Below are positions 8,403 to 10,881 of a DNA stretch of 10,881 nucleotides, piece by piece. The stretch is from NCBI GenBank assembly GCA_946803715.1, contig CAMPET010000377.1, forward strand, positions 7,588-18,468, in the 5' to 3' direction. Under the pieces are notes generated by a model. That model was given only the letters and a program-made list of their open reading frames with translations, had not been told where the DNA came from and did not search any database. This stretch comes from Beroe ovata. Taxonomy: Eukaryota > Ctenophora > Nuda > Beroida > Beroidae. Both the position numbers and the translations under genes were made by a program. Position 1 is the first letter of the stretch. Each line of letters opens with the position of its first letter.

Positions 8403-8407
8403 CTTAC

Positions 8408-8649
8408 CATTGTATTCCGGTGGAGAGGTCAGCCCTGTGATCTGTGAACTGGATAACTGGTTCCTGGGAAGGGTGGGTCGCATCATGGCCCCGTCAGAGT
8501 GCGTCCTATCACGTGGGTCACATGACAACAAGTCGCGTGACAAGAAGCGCGCATCTCGCGGTGGCACGTGCTGAATGTCGCGTGGTAACAGTCGTGTGTC
8601 ACGTGACAGAGAGTTTAGTCGAGATATCTCCTCATCATGGGCGTTTGGA
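8408..8649 (-). CDS. Coding exon B, complete copy: (S/P)RD-repeat segment
   Basis: This is the same exon as 8908-9128 but with its 3' end intact. The acceptor GATTTCAG opens it and the donor AATG|GTAAGAG closes it: 242 bp, made of one base, 80 codons and one base. After SSSQITGL the reading continues TSPPEYN and then a split codon beginning G. The five triplets read SRD, PRD, PRD, SRD and PRD, spaced 7, 8, 7 and 8 residues. On the DNA several of them appear as CACGTG-type palindromes. If the donor were not used, translation would run on for only a few codons to a TGA at 8385-8387, giving a C-terminus GKRGLWV. This copy is probably the other haplotype of 8908-9128 rather than a second exon in the gene. 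Confidence 0.75.
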
Positions 8650-8807
8650 CTGAAATCAAATCGTGGGGTTAGAAGTACTATCGGATATAGCATCCTTCTA
8701 ACTGATCATACCTATTCTGTCGAGGAGAAAGAATATCAGATTTAGAAGGAATATCAGAACCAGGAAGATCAGGGTATCTGGATCGGTTTCACTCCACTAA
8801 TACTTAC
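8650..8807 (-). other. Intron A-B, left-hand copy (158 bp)
   Basis: This is the counterpart of 9129-9333 with the same donor and acceptor positions relative to the exons. The shared segments include CGGATATAGCATCCTTCTAA and AGATCAGGGTATCTGGATCG. It lacks the hairpin insertion. Confidence 0.7.
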
Positions 8808-8906
8808 TGCAGGTATGCCGCATCGTAATCCACACCCTGCTGCTGACTCTGGGGTGGTAGCGGTGGTCCGAACCCATTCTCCCGGGTATACTTGGTGAAC
8901 GCAGAC
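8808..8906 (-). CDS. Partial copy of exon A (last 99 bp), cut by the n
   Basis: This 99-bp piece is equal in length to 9334-9432 and differs at two positions, both synonymous (Pro CCA/CCG and Phe TTC/TTT). It encodes SAFTKYTRENGFGPPLPPQ through DYDAAYL and ends at the same consensus donor CTGCA|GTAAGTATT. Its 5' side is missing because the sequence breaks at 8907. Reading across the n happens to stay in frame with exon B of the right-hand copy (ITGL-X-SAFTK). Since the n may stand for an unknown length, I give that fusion no weight. Confidence 0.7.
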
Positions 8907-8907
8907 N
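8907..8907. other. Single n: probable contig join
   Basis: One ambiguous base sits exactly at the junction of the duplicated blocks. Some scaffolding programs write a single n when the estimated gap is zero or negative, which fits an overlap here. Confidence 0.7.
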
Positions 8908-9128
8908 TCAGCCCTGTGATCTGTGAACTGGATAACTGGTTCCGGGGAAGAGTGGGACGCATCATGGCCCCGTCAGAGTGCGTCCTATCACGTGGGTCAC
9001 ATGACAACAAGTCACGTGACAAGAAGCGCGCGTCTCGCGGTGGCACGTGCTGAATGTCGCGTGGTAACAGTCGTGTGTCACGTGACAGCGAGTTTAGTCG
9101 AGATATCTCCTCATCATGGGCGTTTGGA
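8908..9128 (-). CDS. Coding exon B, second copy, truncated at the n: (S/P)RD-repeat segment
   Basis: The acceptor AAATTTCAG is followed by T, which completes the split His codon (CA+T) from exon A; the frame then runs PNAHDEEISRLNSLSRD. The exon contains five (S/P)RD triplets spaced 7-8 residues apart, then DGAMMRPTLPRNQLSSSQITGL. The open frame stops being interpretable at 8907, where a single n marks a sequence break. The intact 3' end of the exon is found only in the other copy (8408-8649). Over the shared 221 bp the copies have equal length and six substitutions, all in third codon positions and all synonymous, which is strong evidence of coding. The function of the RD repeats is unknown to me. 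Confidence 0.75.
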
Positions 9129-9333
9129 CTGAAATTTAAACAGGGGTTAGAAGAACTATCGGATATAGCATCCTTCTAAAATCAAACCGATCATACCTAT
9201 TTTGTCGAGGAGAAAGTAGACTAGAATCAAAGGAAAGAATATCAGAAGATCAGGGTATCTGGATCGGATAAGAGGGAACTAGAACCCCTCCTCTCCAGAT
9301 TTAGAGAGGGGGTTCCCCTCCACTCATACTTAC
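9129..9333 (-). other. Intron A-B, right-hand copy (205 bp) with hairpin insertion
   Basis: This GT-AG intron (GTAAGT...TTTCAG) separates exons A and B. It is 47 bp longer than its counterpart at 8650-8807 (158 bp). Most of the difference is a stretch near 9269-9316 absent from the other copy. Arms at 9282-9294 and 9303-9315 can pair with two mismatches around an 8-nt loop. Other differences are small indels and substitutions, so the intron has diverged much more than the exons. Confidence 0.7.
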
Positions 9334-9709
9334 TGCAGGTATGCCGCATCGTAATCCACACCCTGCTGCTGACTCTGGGGTGGTAGCGGCGGTCCAAACC
9401 CATTCTCCCGGGTATACTTGGTGAACGCAGACGGCTTGTAATCCCCTGCCGCCCCAATATCCCCTACAGTCGGGGTTACTGCCGCCGCCCCCGCACCATA
9501 CTTCAGAGTGTTGTGGTGGCTGTCAGGTGGATTGCAGGTGTCTGCTCTTGTTGCCGCTGCTGCACCGTTGTAGCTGTCTGTCGCGCTGCATTTAATGTCT
9601 GTCGTGTCTGTCAGGTTAGGAGAGGTGGGCGTGGTCGAGGTGAATTTAGAGGGGTAGTAATCCAGTTCGGGAGTTCTGATTGAGGAGGAGTAACTGGGGG
9701 GGTGAGAGC
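9334..9709 (-). CDS. Coding exon A: Pro/Ser/Thr-rich, tyrosine-dotted region with PPLPP motif
   Basis: This 376-bp exon is entered from a near-perfect pyrimidine tract ending CCCCTCAG and leaves at the consensus donor CTGCA|GTAAGTATG. It holds 124 full codons with 2-nt overhangs at both ends, and no stop or methionine. The sequence opens SHPPSYSSSIRTPELDYYP. A Thr/Pro-rich stretch follows, then short alanine and glycine runs, then ENGFGPPLPPQSQQQ. The exon ends DYDAAYL, with the next residue (His) split by the intron. PPLPP resembles an SH3 or WW ligand, and tyrosines in DYYP, DYKP and DYDAAYL could be phosphotyrosine docking sites. Both roles are inferred. Composition suggests a cytoplasmic tail or scaffold segment. 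I recognise no family. The C-terminal 99 bp are duplicated at 8808-8906. Confidence 0.75.
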
Positions 9710-9713
9710 CTGA

Positions 9714-9740
9714 GGGGAGAGAGGGAGGGGGGTTATCGGG
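9714..9740 (+). other. Quadruplex-type G-run pattern opposite the exon A pyrimidine tract
   Basis: GGGG-AGAGA-GGG-A-GGGGGG-TTATC-GGG satisfies the G3+N1-7 pattern on the plus strand. That strand is the template strand of the gene, and its complement is the polypyrimidine tract of the exon A acceptor. Confidence 0.45.
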
Positions 9741-9784
9741 TGCTGTGCATTATTGGGGTTATGGGGTGCTGTGCATTATTGGGG
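9731..9784. repeat. 27-bp tandem repeat, two copies
   Basis: GGTTATSGGGTGCTGTGCAT followed by TATTGGG occurs twice in tandem with one difference (C/G), in the intron upstream of exon A. Confidence 0.85.
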
Positions 9785-9941
9785 GTAAAATGTTACAGTT
9801 GTACAGTTTAGAGATAGGAAAATCGGATACATATTATTGACCATCTTTATAACTACTCGGGATGAAAAATGTCATAAGTAGCAATGGAAGGAACATCAGC
9901 ATGCTACTTTTCGTAACTAAGTCCTATATGGAGCTACTCAC

Positions 9942-10033
9942 TGGGAAGTCCGGTATCGTTGCTCGCTGTTTCCAACTTGTTGTTGTGATGATCAGTGTCT
10001 GCTATCAGGGGAGGGGAAGCGGGCGGGGAGTCA
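9942..10033 (-). CDS. Internal coding exon Z of the same minus-strand gene
   Basis: This 92-bp exon lies between the acceptor TTGCTATTTCAG and the donor CCCA|GTGAGT. It contains one base, 30 full codons and one base. The leading T completes a codon with exon Y, and the trailing A joins GC of exon A to make AGC (Ser). Phase therefore agrees at both joints, which is the main evidence that it is real. The peptide begins DSPPASPPLIADTDHHNN and ends TASNDTGLP. It is Pro/Ser/Asp-rich and probably disordered. There is no methionine, so a start-codon-based ORF search misses it. Intron Y-Z is 256 bp and contains a short 10-bp tandem repeat. Confidence 0.6.
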
Positions 10034-10129
10034 CTGAAATAGCAAACTGTCACGAGGATATATATACGTCGTGCAGTCATGTGGAGGTCAGTGATGAGAG
10101 AGAACATGGGTGATGAGAAGTGCAGAGCA

Positions 10130-10174
10130 AGTATGAATCAAGTATGAAGAAGTATGAAGAAGTATGAGCAAGTA
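10130..10174. repeat. 10-bp tandem repeat (AGTATGAAGA)n
   Basis: About four and a half copies of AGTATGAAGA-like units, with ATCA/AGCA variants at the ends. It lies in intron Y-Z. Confidence 0.8.
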
Positions 10175-10289
10175 GGGATCGGTAGTTTCACTATGAGTTG
10201 ATATTGACATTCACAACCGACGAGCAGGGCTTTGTAATATTTTTCACCCCTGAATAGTAGCTGTACTATATAGCTGGTATTATATTCAC

Positions 10290-10392
10290 CTAGTTATGTT
10301 CGGAACGTAAGCAATTTCGGCAGTTTCGAATATGTCAGAGAGGGTGTTAATAGCCCTCACCCCTGGTTTCCTCATTTCCCGATCACTCCTCA
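10290..10392 (-). CDS. Internal coding exon Y of an unidentified minus-strand gene (first exon visible here)
   Basis: On the minus strand this 103-bp segment follows a long pyrimidine tract ending GTGTTTAG and ends at the donor AACTAG|GTGAAT. One frame is open throughout: two bases complete a codon from an earlier exon, then 33 full codons, then two bases (AG) left over. Those two bases join the T that opens the next exon to give AGT (Ser), so the phases agree. The peptide is balanced and soluble, beginning RSDREMRKPGV and including SDIFETAEIAYVPNIT. I recognise no domain. The upstream exon must end in phase 1. I found no convincing one before 10881, so the gene probably begins beyond the window. 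The donor (GTGAAT) is the weakest of the set. Confidence 0.5.
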
Positions 10393-10836
10393 CTAAACAC
10401 AGGCATAAGCGGTGAGGATAGAGACAGAAAGAAAGAGAGTTTAGGAGTCAACCAGCAACACAAAAAAAGAATTACAACTATGACTGTGAGCCAAAAATGC
10501 ATCGCTACCAGATCGCAATGTTCAGACAATTAACAATCAATTGATTAATGATTATCATAAAATTATAGTTTGAGTTGATAAATGGGATGGATTAAGAAGT
10601 AAAAAAATGTTGCAACAAAATACACTCAAAGTAAAGACTGACCAAAAAGATGAAATTGTGATGAGTGGTTAAAAAGTTAAAAGCATGGACTCATTGAATT
10701 CTACAATCAACGAGTATATCATATCCCAGCTAAACTGCTGCTGTCTACTTGTATGATATCACAATTCTGCAGCATTCTCATGGTCGATTCAAACAGGGGA
10801 ATTTCTTCCCATGGTCGTCAAATGATCAATTACAAC
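10393..10836 (-). other. Intron sequence upstream of exon Y
   Basis: On the minus strand this ends in a pyrimidine-rich run (CTCTCTTTCTTTCTGTCTCT) and an acceptor GTGTTTAG. I searched it for a phase-1 exon and found none with a good donor. The rest is AT-rich. Confidence 0.4.
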
Positions 10837-10881
10837 CACACACAGACACAGACACACCCACACACACACACACACACACAC
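10837..10881. repeat. CA microsatellite at the right end of the window
   Basis: CA repeat with GACA and CCCA interruptions runs into the window edge, with at least 12 pure units at the end. It lies upstream of exon Y, presumably inside an intron of the minus-strand gene. It mirrors the GT repeat at position 1 and probably marks a contig end. Confidence 0.85.

Larger units (their letters stand above)
8429..9432. repeat. Direct duplication meeting at an n: probable unmerged contig overlap
   Basis: Block 8429-8906 (478 bp) and block 8908-9432 (525 bp) contain the same exon-intron-exon order. The right block starts at the first base after the n with TCAGCCCTG, matching 8429. The left block stops at the last base before the n with GAACGCAGAC, matching 9423-9432. 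A duplication whose two inner ends both coincide with one n is the geometry of two overlapping contig ends placed side by side. A true tandem duplication is possible but would need that coincidence. Confidence 0.8.

Noticed and set aside
8096-8440. Plus-strand frame of about 114 codons starting at ATGATATGGCGG
   Set aside because: Its Pro/Leu/Ser-rich half is a translation of the G-rich minisatellite, and its end lies antisense to exon B, whose minus-strand frame is supported by synonymous changes and splice phases.
8284-8574. Second plus-strand frame of 96 codons
   Set aside because: It reads through the minisatellite and antisense to exon B, with no independent support.
8804-9046. In-frame fusion of exon B to exon A across the n
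   Set aside because: The n may hide any length and probably marks an overlap. Frame continuity has a one-in-three chance.
8444-9132. Near-identical plus-strand frames of 69 codons in both blocks
   Set aside because: They mirror exon B on the opposite strand. The substitutions that are silent on the minus strand change residues here.
9242-9457. Minus-strand frame of 71 codons overlapping exon A
   Set aside because: It is in a different frame from exon A and crosses the exon A donor and the hairpin insertion.

Overview
The window looks like nuclear DNA of an invertebrate animal. It has GT-AG introns of about 160-260 bp, long dinucleotide microsatellites, AT-rich intergenic DNA and perfect matches to animal transcription-factor sites (CArG/SRF, CACGTG E-boxes, KLF-type GGGCGTGG). 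There is no bacterial operon structure, rRNA, tRNA, CRISPR array or insertion sequence. A demosponge is my best guess, from a general impression of repeat and motif style only (low confidence).

The one well-supported gene lies on the minus strand at the right end. Reading leftwards, four exons are joined by consensus splice sites with matching phases: 10392-10290, 10033-9942, 9709-9334 and 9128 onward. The last also exists as a complete copy at 8649-8408. A probable terminal exon ends with a stop at 7962-7964. The visible protein is about 270-300 residues of Pro/Ser/Thr-rich, tyrosine-dotted, low-complexity sequence. It carries an SH3-ligand-like PPLPP motif and a run of (S/P)RD triplets every 7-8 residues. 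It would suit a receptor tail or scaffold protein, but I recognise no family. The 5' exons lie beyond the right edge.

The two copies of the exon-intron-exon block, 8429-8906 and 8908-9432, meet exactly at a single n (8907). This is the pattern expected when two overlapping contig ends, probably from two haplotypes, are joined without merging. I therefore think the duplication is an assembly artefact. It is still informative: all eight differences in 320 bp of exon are synonymous, while the intron differs freely and includes a hairpin-forming insertion. A second single n (4926) interrupts a TG microsatellite, and both window ends are dinucleotide repeats, so the window looks like a three-contig scaffold.

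Left part: 1-1500 is non-coding, with a TGTACA-rich fold-back at 861-958. The stretch 1520-2030 is purine-rich and may contain one exon at 1552-1680. The stretch 2035-5707 is AT-rich and unusually poor in open frames. It holds a 54-codon ORF with a strong start context (2374), several KLF-like and E-box motifs, CArG boxes, short palindromes and a good TATA box at 4605. The stretch 5700-7900 has microsatellites and short repeats but no gene I can support.
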